The notes: generated from the letters alone by a model not told the origin. Positions 1-9,907 are shown, numbered from the stretch's first letter. The stretch: 64,000 nt of DNA from Pedobacter soli (GCF_900101435.1 NZ_FMZH01000012.1:62001-126000), one strand, 5' to 3'. A program made the numbers and translations.

Positions 1-283
1 GAGCATCCCAGGTGGCACTAAAATCGATAGCCTGATAGGTATCGCCAGCACCATTGGCTGTTGGATTAGCCGTATATTGCACATATGGAGCAGTAATACT
101 TCCAATGAAATAATTGTTGTTTCCAATTTTATAGGTTGAGGTAGCCAGCAAAGTACTAAGCGTTGCCACCGGAACCTGGTTCGGATTATCAGACAGTTTA
201 TCAAAATAGCTGTCTTTACAGCTTTGCAATCCTAAAGTTGCAATTAAAGCTGAGCATAAGGTATATTTTATAATCTTTTGCAT
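1..283 (-). CDS. SusD/RagB-family nutrient-binding lipoprotein, N-terminal part (runs off left edge)
   Basis: Translating the minus strand from the ATG at 281-283 gives an open frame to the window edge. It begins with a lipoprotein signal peptide (hydrophobic stretch, then LQSC with the lipid-bearing Cys at residue 22). The mature start, CKDSYFDKLSDNPNQ, is typical of SusD-like outer-membrane lipoproteins. Only about 94 residues are present, so the glycan-binding TPR domain lies outside. The SusC gene immediately upstream ends 11 bp away, the normal SusC-SusD order, so the two should be co-transcribed and act as one outer-membrane import complex. The wording of the mature N-terminus resembles the SusD-like_2 subgroup, but that subfamily call is inference. 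Confidence 0.85.
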   Translation of the reverse strand, partial: MQKIIKYTLCSALIATLGLQSCKDSYFDKLSDNPNQVPVATLSTLLATSTYKIGNNNYFIGSITAPYVQYTANPTANGAGDTYQAIDFSATWDA

Positions 284-294
284 CGTAATACTAT

Positions 295-3200
295 TTAAAA
301 ACCAACATTAAGGGTAAACATTATGGTACGGGCAGATGGATAGGTAAAACCTGCCGATCCATCGTTGTTGCTACCTGCATCGAAAGAACTCGATTCCGGA
401 TCTACACCATAATATTTGGTCCACAACCATAAGTTATTTCCGGTAACCGAAAGTGAAGCATTTTTAATGGCTTTTGCCGGCAACCAGTTTTGTGGCACGT
501 TGTAAGTTAAACTTGCCGAACGTAAGCGCACCCAGGATGCATCGCTAACAAAAGGCTCTGAAACGTTACGGTAATAAATACGGTAGTAACCCTCACCATA
601 ATCTACACCATCCGGTCCAAAACGCTGCCCCATGTAAACCGGTTTGGTATTGGGCTGGCCATTGGCCAATACACCATCAAATACTTTGGTCGTTCTTCTA
701 TCGGCAGTATAATCAGGTAAACCGAAAGCGGAATAGAAATCTTCAAGCCAGTTGTATTTTTCAAAACCTAAACGGGCATCGAACAAGATATTTAAACTAA
801 AATCTTTATACCTGAAGGTGTTGCCCAAACCTACAATATAATTTGGCTGCGAGTTACCCAAAAGCTTCTGTTTACCGCCCGAAATACTCGGAAAACCATT
901 GGCACCGATTAATAAAGGCAGATTTTTATCAAGTACAATCGGATCTTCGGCCTGGCTGCCATAGTAACGGTTAAAATAACTGCCATAAATATTACCATAA
1001 GGCTGGCCCTCGATGAGTTTCATGGTTACGCCGGCATTTCCATAACCTCTTGCCGCACCATAAACAATCTCGGTTATTCCGTTTGGCATAGTAAGCACCT
1101 TATTTCTGTTGGCCGATAGGTTCAGGTTTACATCCCACCTAAAATCTTTTGATACAATGGGTTTACCATTGATTACCAATTCTACCCCCCGGTTCCTGAT
1201 ATCGCCGGCATTGATAGATTTGGTTACATAGCCTACTGCCGAAGAAATCTGCGTCTGGATAATCTGATCCTGGCTCAACGAGTAATAATAGGTAAAATCG
1301 AATCCTAAACGATTTTTAAAGAACGACATTTCCAAACCAGCCTCGTAAGTATTGGTAAACTCGGGACGAAGATCGGGGTTACCCAGGTTTGGTGCAATGG
1401 TTAAACCTCCGGTGCCTGTTGGTAAAGGCGTGTAAGGTGTATATCCGGTAAAAGTCGAATATTCGGAAGCATCTTTACCTATGCGCGCGTAAGACAGACG
1501 TAATTTAGCCTGACTGATTACCTCTGGCAGCTTAAACTGATCGGAGAACACATAACTTAAACTTGCAGAGGGATAAAAGAACGACCTGCTTGCTTTAGGT
1601 AAGGTAGAGGTAATATCATTTCTACCGGTGATGGTTAGGAATAGGTAATTTTTATAATCAAAAGTAGCCTCGCCAAAATAACCAACCAGCCTTTTTTGCC
1701 TTGAACTCTGGCTTGGTGTCAGCACCCCTGCATTGGCGAGATTAAAGAAATCGTAAACGCCCAATATGCTTCCCAGCGTACCCACTTCTTTTATCTTGCG
1801 GTCGTAAAGCTCTTGTCCGAGCCTTAAGGTTCCGGTAAGGTCGTCAGTTAATTTAGTAGTTAGGGTGGCCACAAAGGTGCTGTTAATGGTCCTGAACTTG
1901 GTATTGTATTCGCCATAAAAACCCTGCAAGTTATCGTACATGGCCTCAGTTGCATACATCGGGCCACGCGCGGTACGCACCCGGTTATCGTTATAAGTAT
2001 CAAAACCCAAACGGTAAGAAAAATTAAGCCATTTTGCTGGATCGTAGGCCAGGCTCAATCCACCAATAAAGCGGTTAACATCGCCTTTAAACCTGTTGTT
2101 GGCCGTGCCCCAAATGGGGTTGTTGGTACCAATATATTTTTGCGAACCATCTGCATTCTGATAGTCGGAAACATCGTAACGTGGCGACCAGTAGGCCAAA
2201 CTTTCACCAAAACGATCGGCGCTGTAGGTATAGCCACCCGAGTTGGTAAAATTCATGTTTACCGAGGCTTTAAATTTCGGGCTAATGGTAAAATCGGTAT
2301 TTAACCTGCCTGAAAAGTTTTTGTTATCGGTATTGGGCATCATCCCTTTCTGGTACAATTGCGAAACCGACGAGAAAAACTTAACTACATCGCCACCGCC
2401 TGCTACGGAAACTGAATTTTTAATCTGCTGACCAGTGCCAAAAGCCTGATCGTAGTTGTTAAACAGCTGATCGGGATGTGTAGGATCGATTAGTTTTGCC
2501 TCTGCTATGGTTGGGCCCCATGCCGGGCCAATGCCGCCCGGAGGGTTAGTATAAACACCCAAAACACCCTGTGTATATTCGGTTTGCACATCGGGGCTTT
2601 TTAATACCTCGTCAAACCCGTAACTGCTGTTCAGGTTAACCGTAACGCCGTTCTGTTTACCTCTTTTGGTTGTAATTACTACTACCCCATTGGCACCTCT
2701 TAAACCATAAAGTGCTGTTGCAGCGCCTCCCTTTAAAATATTAATGGTTTCAATATCTTCCGGATTAATATCAGAAGCCCTGTTGGTTACTCCCCTTGCC
2801 CCAAAAGCGGTACCATCGGGATTTGCGCCAACCGTTGAGGTTGAATTATCGATCTGTACCCCATCAATTACATACAACGGATCGCCTGAAATATTGGGAT
2901 CGATAGAGTTTACGCCCCTGATTCTGATATTTGCCCCCTGACCAGGCCCTCCTCCCGTACTTGAGATGGTTGCCCCTGCAATTTTGCCTTGCAAGGCATT
3001 TAACAGGTTAGGCTGATGGTTGTAGTTTAAATCGTTTCCACTAACTGATTGCGCAGCATAGCCTAAAGATTTAGCCTGCCGGGTAATACCGAGTGCTGTA
3101 GAAATGGTAACCTCCTGCAGTTCCTGCGCATCGGGCACCAATGTAGCATTAATGCTGGTTTTATTCCCAACAGTAATTTCCTGGATTTTATAACCGATTA

Positions 3201-3429
3201 AGCTGATCACCAATATCGAACTGGAAGCAGGCGCTTTTATGGTATAACTACCGTCGCTATTGCTCGATGTTCCTGTATTCGTTCCTTTTATTTTAATACT
3301 TGCACCTGGCAATGGTCCACCATCATCAGACGAGGTTATTTTTCCCGTAATTGTTTTTACCTGCGCCATTGAGGATAGGCCCAGCAGTAAAATACAAAGA
3401 AAAAAAATTGAGGTAAAGGTTTTTCTCAT
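295..3429 (-). CDS. SusC/RagA-family TonB-linked outer-membrane receptor
   Basis: The protein has 1044 residues, the usual SusC length. It starts with a signal peptide (residues 1-22, ending SSMAQ). A carboxypeptidase-D regulatory-like beta-sandwich follows (about 25-100, TGKITSSDDGGPLPGASI), then a plug (about 115-260) with the SusC motifs LYVIDGVQID and LYGLRGANGVVVITTK. The rest is a 22-strand-type barrel ending in aromatic LNVGF, the usual C-terminal signature for outer-membrane assembly. It imports a ligand captured by the SusD lipoprotein encoded 11 bp downstream, powered by TonB-ExbBD. No glycan enzyme sits next to it inside the window, so the substrate cannot be inferred. Confidence 0.95.
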   Translation of the reverse strand: MRKTFTSIFFLCILLLGLSSMAQVKTITGKITSSDDGGPLPGASIKIKGTNTGTSSNSDGSYTIKAPASSSILVISLIGYKIQEITVGNKTSINATLVPDAQELQEVTISTALGITRQAKSLGYAAQSVSGNDLNYNHQPNLLNALQGKIAGATISSTGGGPGQGANIRIRGVNSIDPNISGDPLYVIDGVQIDNSTSTVGANPDGTAFGARGVTNRASDINPEDIETINILKGGAATALYGLRGANGVVVITTKRGKQNGVTVNLNSSYGFDEVLKSPDVQTEYTQGVLGVYTNPPGGIGPAWGPTIAEAKLIDPTHPDQLFNNYDQAFGTGQQIKNSVSVAGGGDVVKFFSSVSQLYQKGMMPNTDNKNFSGRLNTDFTISPKFKASVNMNFTNSGGYTYSADRFGESLAYWSPRYDVSDYQNADGSQKYIGTNNPIWGTANNRFKGDVNRFIGGLSLAYDPAKWLNFSYRLGFDTYNDNRVRTARGPMYATEAMYDNLQGFYGEYNTKFRTINSTFVATLTTKLTDDLTGTLRLGQELYDRKIKEVGTLGSILGVYDFFNLANAGVLTPSQSSRQKRLVGYFGEATFDYKNYLFLTITGRNDITSTLPKASRSFFYPSASLSYVFSDQFKLPEVISQAKLRLSYARIGKDASEYSTFTGYTPYTPLPTGTGGLTIAPNLGNPDLRPEFTNTYEAGLEMSFFKNRLGFDFTYYYSLSQDQIIQTQISSAVGYVTKSINAGDIRNRGVELVINGKPIVSKDFRWDVNLNLSANRNKVLTMPNGITEIVYGAARGYGNAGVTMKLIEGQPYGNIYGSYFNRYYGSQAEDPIVLDKNLPLLIGANGFPSISGGKQKLLGNSQPNYIVGLGNTFRYKDFSLNILFDARLGFEKYNWLEDFYSAFGLPDYTADRRTTKVFDGVLANGQPNTKPVYMGQRFGPDGVDYGEGYYRIYYRNVSEPFVSDASWVRLRSASLTYNVPQNWLPAKAIKNASLSVTGNNLWLWTKYYGVDPESSSFDAGSNNDGSAGFTYPSARTIMFTLNVGF

Positions 3430-3739
3430 TTCTCAGTAGTTTAGGGTTAATAATGTAGTTAATGCAATATAAGGTTTTAGCCTAAAAGAACACGCATAAA
3501 ACGTGACGGAATGGCCTTGATTTCAAGCAAATTTTTACACAATAGCGGCACATCCCGGCAAAAGCATGCAAAAAAGAACAGTAAAGCCGCAAAAACAAGC
3601 TTAAAAGACTATTCCCCTTAAAAAGTGTAAAATGCACCATTCATTTTTAATTGTTTACGCACAAAAAACCTCAAATCGAAACAAAAAATCCTTTCTGAAA
3701 TGATTCAGAAAGGATTTGAATGTATGTTGATTGGGTATT
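3430..3739. other. Intergenic region between SusC and the upstream receptor gene
   Basis: This stretch contains the terminator of the upstream minus-strand receptor gene at 3681-3717 and the untranslated leader of the SusC gene. I see no coding sequence and no convincing TAnnTTTG promoter box. Confidence 0.6.
3681..3717 (-). terminator. Rho-independent terminator of the beta-barrel receptor gene
   Basis: A perfect 14-bp stem (3686-3699 with 3704-3717) and a 4-nt loop are followed on the minus strand by a run of six T. It lies 22 bp past the stop codon of the receptor gene. Confidence 0.85.
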
Positions 3740-6196
3740 TTATTGCTGAACGCCGCCACCCATACCGCCACCACCTTGTTGCTGGTCTTGCTTGGTATCG
3801 TCGTTTTTAATTTTTTTCTTTTCAGTAAATTTAAGTTTACCAAAAGAGTAACTGAAATTAACACCAAACGATCTTAGCGGATAATAGATATTGGTACTTT
3901 GGTATAGGGTACTAATTCTATTGCCATCAGTTGTTACCGAATTATTAACTGTTTTAATGTGTAAATCTCTGGTAAATGGATTTAAAGTGTTTATACCTAT
4001 TGATCCCTTTTTGTTCAGGATATCTTTCTTAAACGATGCGCCATAAAACACCATAGCATCTGTCTTACCCTGATAGGTTCTTCTTGGCGAATTTACAACA
4101 CCAAACAATTCGAAATTGTAACCTTTACCAAATCCGTATGCAGAGCGTCCAAATATATTATAGTTTAAGAAAGTGCCTGTACTTACCCCTGTTAAACTAT
4201 TGCTTACTTCGTAAGTATTCACACCAAGATTGGTCATCAAAGTCCATTTTGGTTTAGGATTGTAAGATGCAAAAACATTGGCACCATAAGTTTGGGCTAC
4301 ACCAACGTTAATAAAGCTTGTTAAAGTTTTATCTACTCCGTTTTCTTTAAAAGAAGTTATAGAACTTTCGATAACCCCTCCGGTACGACGATAAAACACA
4401 GATGCATTAATTACCGAACCTTTAATAAAGGTTGAATAGCCCAGCTCCAGATTATCACTTAATTCAGGTGCCAAATCAGGTCTTCCCTCTCTAACGTTAA
4501 ACTGATCGCTCTCGTTACGGAAAGGATTTAAATAAGATAAACTCGGTCTTTGTACCCTGCGGTTATAGCTTAATTTCAAAGTTGCATTTCCTTTAAGCGT
4601 TTGCGAAATAATTACACTCGGGAACAAGTTAAAGTAATCGTTTTTCTGAATTCCTGCCTTTTCAGTGTTAAAGCTAATGCTGGTATACTCTGACCTCAAA
4701 CCACCTTTAAAATTTAGTTTTTTGCTTAATTTAAAACTGATTACACCATAAGCCGAGGCAACGTCCTGATTATAATCGAAATCACCCTCACTTTCGTTGC
4801 TAAACTCACTGCTGATATTCCTGAAAATACCTTTAGCACCCACTTCTAAAATAGTCGATTTGCTAAACGGATAGGTATAATCAGTTTGCGCGGTATACTC
4901 CTTGTTTTTACCGGTGTTGTTGTTGTTAATCGGCTTGAAGTTAGAGCCCATTATTTCATTCTGAAATTCAGTAGTATTTCTTCCGGTTGATAACTGGCCT
5001 GAAATGGTAAATTCTTCGCCTTCTTTCTTGGTGGTGTGTTTGTAATCTACGTTCCAGTCAAAATTACTGAAACCCATATCCATATCGCTTTTATTTACCA
5101 ATTTAACACCATTAATCGTATAATCGGCTTCACCAGGACCACCGTTAGAAAAATTATTGTATTTTAAGTTAGAGCTCAGGTTGTTATAAGCATTAAAATC
5201 ATAATCTACACCAACACTTCCGTTATAACCGTTACGGCTCCATTTTGAGTATCCGTCTTGAGAGATGTTGTTAAATGTAGTTTTGGTTAAACTATCTATA
5301 CGGGTATTGTTTTCGAACTGTACCCTCGATTTCTGTGCATAAGCCAGGTTTGTACCTAAACTTGTATTGATACTCAACCGACCGGTTTTAGCAGTTAAGT
5401 TAAATGCACCATTATTTTGGCGGGTACCTGCCGAAGCATTAACTGTTCCGCTTACACCTTGTGCATTTGATTTTTTAGTAATGATATTGATGATACCACC
5501 AGATCCTTCTGCATCGTATTTAGCCGATGGACTGGTAATTACTTCCACACTTTTAATCTGCTCGGCAGGAATCATCTTCAACGCATCAGCAACGCTGCTG
5601 GCCATGGTACCAGAAGGTTTACCATTAATTAATACACGTACGGCGCCACCACGTAATTGAACGTTTCCATCCACATCAACCGATAACATCGGTACTTTAC
5701 GCATTACATCGGTTGCATCGCCTCCGGCGTTCGTGCCATCGGCTTCTGCATTGTACACCATCCTGTCAATTTTATTTTCAATTACCGCTTTCGTACCCTG
5801 TACCTGTACATCGGCCAGTACATTCTCAGTAGAAGAAATATAAATGGTACCCATATTGTTATCGGGCTTGCCAGGTGTGGTAGTAACCAATATGGTTTTA
5901 GTTTTATAACCCATAAAGCCAATCATCAGCTTGTAAGCATCGGGCGATACATTTTGAAGGCTTAGTTTACCTTTTTCGTCGGTAACACCACCGTTAACCG
6001 ATTTATTATCTTTTACGTTAATTAACGATACAGTTGCGTAATCAATAGGTTTTTTAGTTAATGAGTCGAGTATAACAGCGGTAATCCGACCGGTAACGGT
6101 TGTTTTTTTTGCTCCTCCACCAAAGCCACCTGGAAATTGGGCATGCGCTTTAAAAAACAGGGCAATGGTGAGGGTTAATAGTAGCAGTTTTTTCAT
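3740..6196 (-). CDS. TonB-dependent outer-membrane receptor, OMP beta-barrel family 3 type
   Basis: I chose the start at 6196 because it opens a clean signal peptide (MKKLLLLTLTIALFFKAHAQ). A longer frame begins at 6259 but adds 21 residues ahead of that signal. The 818-residue protein has a carboxypeptidase-regulatory-like domain (about 30-115), a short plug with RVLINGKPSG and the motif GSGGIINIITKK, and a C-terminal barrel. This is the layout of the outer-membrane beta-barrel family common in Bacteroidota, distinct from SusC and without a SusD partner. It is odd in having glycine-rich ends: PGGFGGG straight after the signal, and GGGGMGGG at the C-terminus. It appears monocistronic, bounded by hairpins at 3681-3717 and 6374-6410. 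The ligand is unknown. Confidence 0.9.
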   Translation of the reverse strand: MKKLLLLTLTIALFFKAHAQFPGGFGGGAKKTTVTGRITAVILDSLTKKPIDYATVSLINVKDNKSVNGGVTDEKGKLSLQNVSPDAYKLMIGFMGYKTKTILVTTTPGKPDNNMGTIYISSTENVLADVQVQGTKAVIENKIDRMVYNAEADGTNAGGDATDVMRKVPMLSVDVDGNVQLRGGAVRVLINGKPSGTMASSVADALKMIPAEQIKSVEVITSPSAKYDAEGSGGIINIITKKSNAQGVSGTVNASAGTRQNNGAFNLTAKTGRLSINTSLGTNLAYAQKSRVQFENNTRIDSLTKTTFNNISQDGYSKWSRNGYNGSVGVDYDFNAYNNLSSNLKYNNFSNGGPGEADYTINGVKLVNKSDMDMGFSNFDWNVDYKHTTKKEGEEFTISGQLSTGRNTTEFQNEIMGSNFKPINNNNTGKNKEYTAQTDYTYPFSKSTILEVGAKGIFRNISSEFSNESEGDFDYNQDVASAYGVISFKLSKKLNFKGGLRSEYTSISFNTEKAGIQKNDYFNLFPSVIISQTLKGNATLKLSYNRRVQRPSLSYLNPFRNESDQFNVREGRPDLAPELSDNLELGYSTFIKGSVINASVFYRRTGGVIESSITSFKENGVDKTLTSFINVGVAQTYGANVFASYNPKPKWTLMTNLGVNTYEVSNSLTGVSTGTFLNYNIFGRSAYGFGKGYNFELFGVVNSPRRTYQGKTDAMVFYGASFKKDILNKKGSIGINTLNPFTRDLHIKTVNNSVTTDGNRISTLYQSTNIYYPLRSFGVNFSYSFGKLKFTEKKKIKNDDTKQDQQQGGGGMGGGVQQ

Positions 6197-6373
6197 GTTA
6201 GGAGTTAGTCTTTTGTAATTAGTCTGCGCAAATTGCATTTTGTTACAATGCTGCGCCACACTTTTTACGTGAGTAGTTTAATTTGGTCGGCAAAGATCGT
6301 TCTTTTACCGGTGAAAATAAAACTCCTGATGAATATAGGTACCAGAAAAGCAAAAAGACCGCATATAACGCGA

Positions 6374-6410
6374 AAATGGATGATAAAAATCATCTTCTTA
6401 TCATCCATTT
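6374..6410 (-). terminator. Hairpin downstream of the methyltransferase gene, probable terminator
   Basis: A perfect 13-bp inverted repeat (6374-6386 with 6398-6410) lies 36 bp past the stop of the minus-strand methyltransferase gene. Its minus-strand flank has only four T, so termination may be weak. It plausibly ends the lipid-modification cluster. Confidence 0.6.
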
Positions 6411-6446
6411 AATATTTTATGGAGCATTTGGCGCTCCCTAACCTGC

Positions 6447-7685
6447 TTACCTGCCCGTATTATTTGGCCTCGAATAAACCATTTGCATCACGTTGATATT
6501 GCGCATGGCGAAAGCAGCCTCACAATAATTTAAATAATAGTTCCATTTACGGATAAAAGTTTCGCTGAAACCGAGGGCTTTCACTTTATCGATATTTTTA
6601 TTGAATGCTATAAACCACAAATGCAGGGTGCGGGCATAATCTAATCCCATGTCTTTTAAGTCGACAAGTGTTAAGTCGCCCGTTTCGTTAATGGCCTTAT
6701 TTATGGCTGCAACCGATGGTAACAATGAGCCCGGAAAAATGTGTTTCTGGATCCAGTCTACCCCGTTGCGTAATTTATCGTAGCGACTATCGGGAGAGGT
6801 AATTACCTGAAAGGCGAAAATGCCATCGGGTTTTAAAAGCTCCTGGCATTTTTCAAAGTAAGTTTCCAGGTATTGGTGCCCAACTGCTTCAAGCATCTCG
6901 ATCGATACAATTTTATCAAAAGTTCCGGTAATCTTGCGGTAATCCTGAATAATAACTGAAACCTTATCTTCGAGTTTTTCGGCATGCACACGCTCCATGG
7001 CTAACTTTTGCTGTTCCTTAGAAATGGTTACCGAAGTAACTTTGCAACCATATTTTTTGGCCAGGAAAATGGCATTACCACCCCAGCCACTGCCAATTTC
7101 CAAAACATGATCGGTAGCTTTAATTTTTAATTGTTGTGCCAGCCTATCGTATTTGGCATATTGCGACTCTTCCAGACTCGTATGCTCGTTGGCAAAATAG
7201 CCGCTCGAATAAGTCATGGTTTTATCTAAAAAAGTAGCAAAGAAATCGTTGTTTAAATCGTAATGCTCGGAGATATTTTTCTGCGAACCGGCCAGCGTAT
7301 TTGCCCTTCTTACATGGTATATTTTATTTACCCATTTTAACAGTCCCAGTGCAAAAGATTTAACTTTACTACCCGTAACCGAGGGTGCATTTTCGATATT
7401 GAGGATTACCCATTTAATTACATTGGTAATGTTGGTGGTATCCCAAAGGCCTTCGGTATATGCTTCGCCAAAGCCTATATCGCCGTAAAGGGCAATCGAT
7501 TTAAAAAAATCAGCATGGTTAACCTGTATATTGGCTGTTATAGCATGTTCTCCGTTGCCGAAAACCAAAGTTTCGCCATTTGGCAATGAAAGTTCTAACT
7601 TTCCTAAAGTCATTTTAGCCAGTGCATTAAGCACTATTCTTTCGAAAAACCCTGTTGATGTTCTGGTAGCGACAAGCGTGTTCAT
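6447..7685 (-). CDS. Cyclopropane-fatty-acyl-phospholipid synthase-like SAM methyltransferase (copy 1)
   Basis: The 412-residue protein matches the CFA/mycolic-acid cyclopropane synthase family. It has an N-terminal lipid-associated region (1-130), the HYDLNNDFF motif (141-149), the SAM motif LEIGSGWG (195-202) and SIEMLEAVG with Glu263. These enzymes transfer a methyl group from SAM to the double bond of a membrane fatty acyl chain. Two positions differ from E. coli Cfa: the Cys of YSCAYW is Ser161 here, and the bicarbonate-binding His (FLLHTIG) is Gln293 (FAFQVIT). That makes a plain cyclopropane product doubtful. It lies 20 bp downstream of the DUF1365 gene, and this pair plus the FAD protein recurs as a module in many bacteria. 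Family assignment is firm; the product is inference. Confidence 0.9.
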   Translation of the reverse strand: MNTLVATRTSTGFFERIVLNALAKMTLGKLELSLPNGETLVFGNGEHAITANIQVNHADFFKSIALYGDIGFGEAYTEGLWDTTNITNVIKWVILNIENAPSVTGSKVKSFALGLLKWVNKIYHVRRANTLAGSQKNISEHYDLNNDFFATFLDKTMTYSSGYFANEHTSLEESQYAKYDRLAQQLKIKATDHVLEIGSGWGGNAIFLAKKYGCKVTSVTISKEQQKLAMERVHAEKLEDKVSVIIQDYRKITGTFDKIVSIEMLEAVGHQYLETYFEKCQELLKPDGIFAFQVITSPDSRYDKLRNGVDWIQKHIFPGSLLPSVAAINKAINETGDLTLVDLKDMGLDYARTLHLWFIAFNKNIDKVKALGFSETFIRKWNYYLNYCEAAFAMRNINVMQMVYSRPNNTGR

Positions 7686-7705
7686 ACGGTTATTTTTTCT
7701 ATTAA

Positions 7706-8509
7706 TTAAGGTTTATATGGCTTATATACGTTACGTTGCAGCGCAGGGTTTTTGGCCTTAGCATGAAATGGTATTTTTTTTAACCAAAGTTTCAGCGCCT
7801 GCCAGTGAATCATGCCCATTACCTGTAGCGGAATTAATGGGATAGCAAAGAAACATTTTAACAAGCTGCTATTGTTTAGTGGTTTCTGCTCCCCTTTTAA
7901 GGTACTGATAAAAAAACGTTTACCATTTTTATCCAGATCATCAATTTCAATATTGAGCTCAGTGGCAGGCACCTTTAGCCTGAAATCGAAAGCATCATCC
8001 AGATCAACAAAAGGTGATACATAAAAATATTTGGTGGTTATTTTTTTAAAGATATCGCCATCCAGTTCTTCTTTTCCAAAGAAAAAAAGTTTCATTTCGC
8101 GATAGGTATTACTGATTTCGGCCACACAACATACCGGATTCCCATCCTGATCGAAGCAATAATAAAAAGAAACCGGGTTAAAATTATAGCCCAACACATT
8201 GAGGTTAGTAAGCAGTTTTATTTTGAGCCTGCTGCCATCTACACCATTCTCTTTCAAATAATCTTCTAAGTGATGACGTGTATTTTTGGTTTTATCGGGA
8301 TTTTCTCTTGGCAACTGAAGGTGTTCGGCATCCCGGAAAGAAAAAAGGTTAAATTTATTCCTGCTGAACCAACGTAGTTTTTGCGCCAGCAGATCCAACT
8401 CATCCAGATCAATATAAAACATATATACCCTGTACCAAAACGCGTGTTTTTTGGGCGCCAGGCGGTGGTGCATGACTTTGGCGGTGTATATACTAGATTT
8501 GAACTCCAT
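7706..8509 (-). CDS. DUF1365 family protein
   Basis: The 267-residue protein has the features of the DUF1365 family: the start SSIYTAKVMHHRLAPKKHAFWYRVYMFYIDLDEL, and the central NPVSFYYCFD segment. The family has no settled activity. It is almost always encoded between an FAD-dependent amine-oxidase-like protein and a CFA-like methyltransferase, exactly the order here, and in some bacteria that module is linked to modified fatty acids and photo-oxidative stress. It probably works with the flanking enzymes on membrane acyl chains. The 132-bp gap to the upstream gene is filled by a long imperfect inverted repeat (8541-8634). Confidence 0.9.
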   Translation of the reverse strand: MEFKSSIYTAKVMHHRLAPKKHAFWYRVYMFYIDLDELDLLAQKLRWFSRNKFNLFSFRDAEHLQLPRENPDKTKNTRHHLEDYLKENGVDGSRLKIKLLTNLNVLGYNFNPVSFYYCFDQDGNPVCCVAEISNTYREMKLFFFGKEELDGDIFKKITTKYFYVSPFVDLDDAFDFRLKVPATELNIEIDDLDKNGKRFFISTLKGEQKPLNNSSLLKCFFAIPLIPLQVMGMIHWQALKLWLKKIPFHAKAKNPALQRNVYKPYKP

Positions 8510-8540
8510 TATTAATCAATTTACGAAATTTTTAACTGGT

Positions 8541-8634
8541 TGTCATTTTGAGCGCAGCGAAGAATCTCTCTATACTAGCGTTCGTTCATTTTAAATCAAC
8601 AGCTAAAAGATTCTTCGCGGCGCTCAGAATGACA
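8541..8634. repeat. Imperfect inverted repeat with 27-bp arms in an operon gap
   Basis: Arms at 8541-8567 and 8608-8634 match at 25 of 27 positions as reverse complements, starting with TGTCATT and ending GAAGAATCT. The 40-bp spacer has no coding frame. It resembles the GTCATT...GAAGCAATCT class of intergenic repeats known from Sphingobacteriaceae genomes (recalled, not searched). Confidence 0.8.
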
Positions 8635-8641
8635 GATCTTT

Positions 8642-9886
8642 TTACAGCTGCACGCACAAATCCACCGCGCTCTTGTAAGCATCTTCATGAAAGCCATATT
8701 TAAAATAACTGCCACAATAGTATATCGGTCCGGTTTCATTTAACCTGTGCAATTGCGCCTGCGCCTGCATGGCAGGTACATCAAACAGCGGGTGGTGGTA
8801 ATCAATTTCTTTAATCACCTTATCCGGGTTTAAAGTAGTTGTAGGGTTAATGGAAACAAAATAATTCTGTTTTTTAGATACACCCTGTAAATTATTCATC
8901 CAGTAAATGGTACTGGGCAGTAATTTATCGCCCTGTTGCTCTACCCGGTAATTCCAGCTGCTCCAGGCCAGTTTTGCCTTTGGCATTTGTGCCTCATCGG
9001 TATGCACAACCGCTTTATTGAGCTGATATTTAAATTTGGAAAGTAGTTCGGTTTCCAAAGCTGTTTTATCTTTAACTATTTCGAATGTCTGATCGGCATG
9101 ACTGGCCATAATCACCTTGTCGTATTCGAACTTTTCACCTTTTGCTGTTTCTACTTCTACCATGCCATTTTCCAGCCTTTTTACAGCAACAATTTTAGTG
9201 CTGGTCTTAATCCGATCGCGAAAGGGAGCAATTAGTTTTTCGCGGTAAGCCTGACTTCCCTTTTGTAAGGTATACCATTGATGCTGAGTATTGAGCCCTA
9301 AAAAACCATGATTTTTAAAAAAGCGGATTAAAGTAACCGCCGGAAAATCTAAAATCTGCTCCATGGGTGCACTCCAAACAGCGGCACTCATTGGGATAAG
9401 ATATTGCCACAACATGTTGTCGCTATAGCCAAATTCTTTAAAAAACCTACCTATTGAATAATCCTGGTATTGGGATTGGTCCAGAATTTCGACACTCTGC
9501 TTATTGAAACGGTTAATCTGCATCAACATTTTCAGGTAAGCAATATTGAACAGGTTTTTGCGCTGGGCAAATAAATGGTTTAAACTTGACCCGCTGTACT
9601 CGAGCTTTTTAGGCAGAAATTGCACACTGAAAGACATATCTGTTTTCATTACCGGCGCATCAATTTCGGCAAACATCTCAGTCAGGTTGGGATAGGTTTG
9701 ATAATTGAAAACCATAAAGCCGCTATCGAGGTAAATCGGTTGTCCGTCTTCCTCGAGCGTAATGGTATTGGTATGGCCACCAATATAATCCAACTCCTCA
9801 AAAAGGGTAATATCGTATTTATGTTGCAGTTTGTGGGCACAACCCATACCTGCTATTCCGGAACCAATGATGGCGAGTTTTTGCAT
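8642..9886 (-). CDS. FAD/NAD(P)-binding amine-oxidase-like oxidoreductase
   Basis: The start at 9886 (MQKLAIIGSGIAGMG) places the dinucleotide-binding GxGxxG at the extreme N-terminus, as is usual; an in-frame ATG at 9913 would add nine residues. The 414-residue protein shows the FAD-binding beta-alpha-beta fold (residues 4-30), the GGHTNTI motif that follows it in amine oxidases and desaturase-like flavoproteins, and a C-terminal FAD motif (GPIYYCGSYFKYGFHEDAYKS). It is predicted to be a cytosolic or membrane-associated flavoenzyme oxidizing or desaturating an acyl chain together with the neighbouring methyltransferase and DUF1365 protein. UfaO of the furan fatty acid pathway is a comparable flavoprotein, but equivalence is not shown. 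Confidence 0.88.
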   Translation of the reverse strand: MQKLAIIGSGIAGMGCAHKLQHKYDITLFEELDYIGGHTNTITLEEDGQPIYLDSGFMVFNYQTYPNLTEMFAEIDAPVMKTDMSFSVQFLPKKLEYSGSSLNHLFAQRKNLFNIAYLKMLMQINRFNKQSVEILDQSQYQDYSIGRFFKEFGYSDNMLWQYLIPMSAAVWSAPMEQILDFPAVTLIRFFKNHGFLGLNTQHQWYTLQKGSQAYREKLIAPFRDRIKTSTKIVAVKRLENGMVEVETAKGEKFEYDKVIMASHADQTFEIVKDKTALETELLSKFKYQLNKAVVHTDEAQMPKAKLAWSSWNYRVEQQGDKLLPSTIYWMNNLQGVSKKQNYFVSINPTTTLNPDKVIKEIDYHHPLFDVPAMQAQAQLHRLNETGPIYYCGSYFKYGFHEDAYKSAVDLCVQL

Positions 9887-9907
9887 TTTTAATGATTTTG
9901 AATTAAG

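Noticed and set aside
3655..3867. 70-codon minus-strand frame at the end of the receptor gene
   Set aside because: It crosses the terminator hairpin and overlaps the true C-terminus in another frame.
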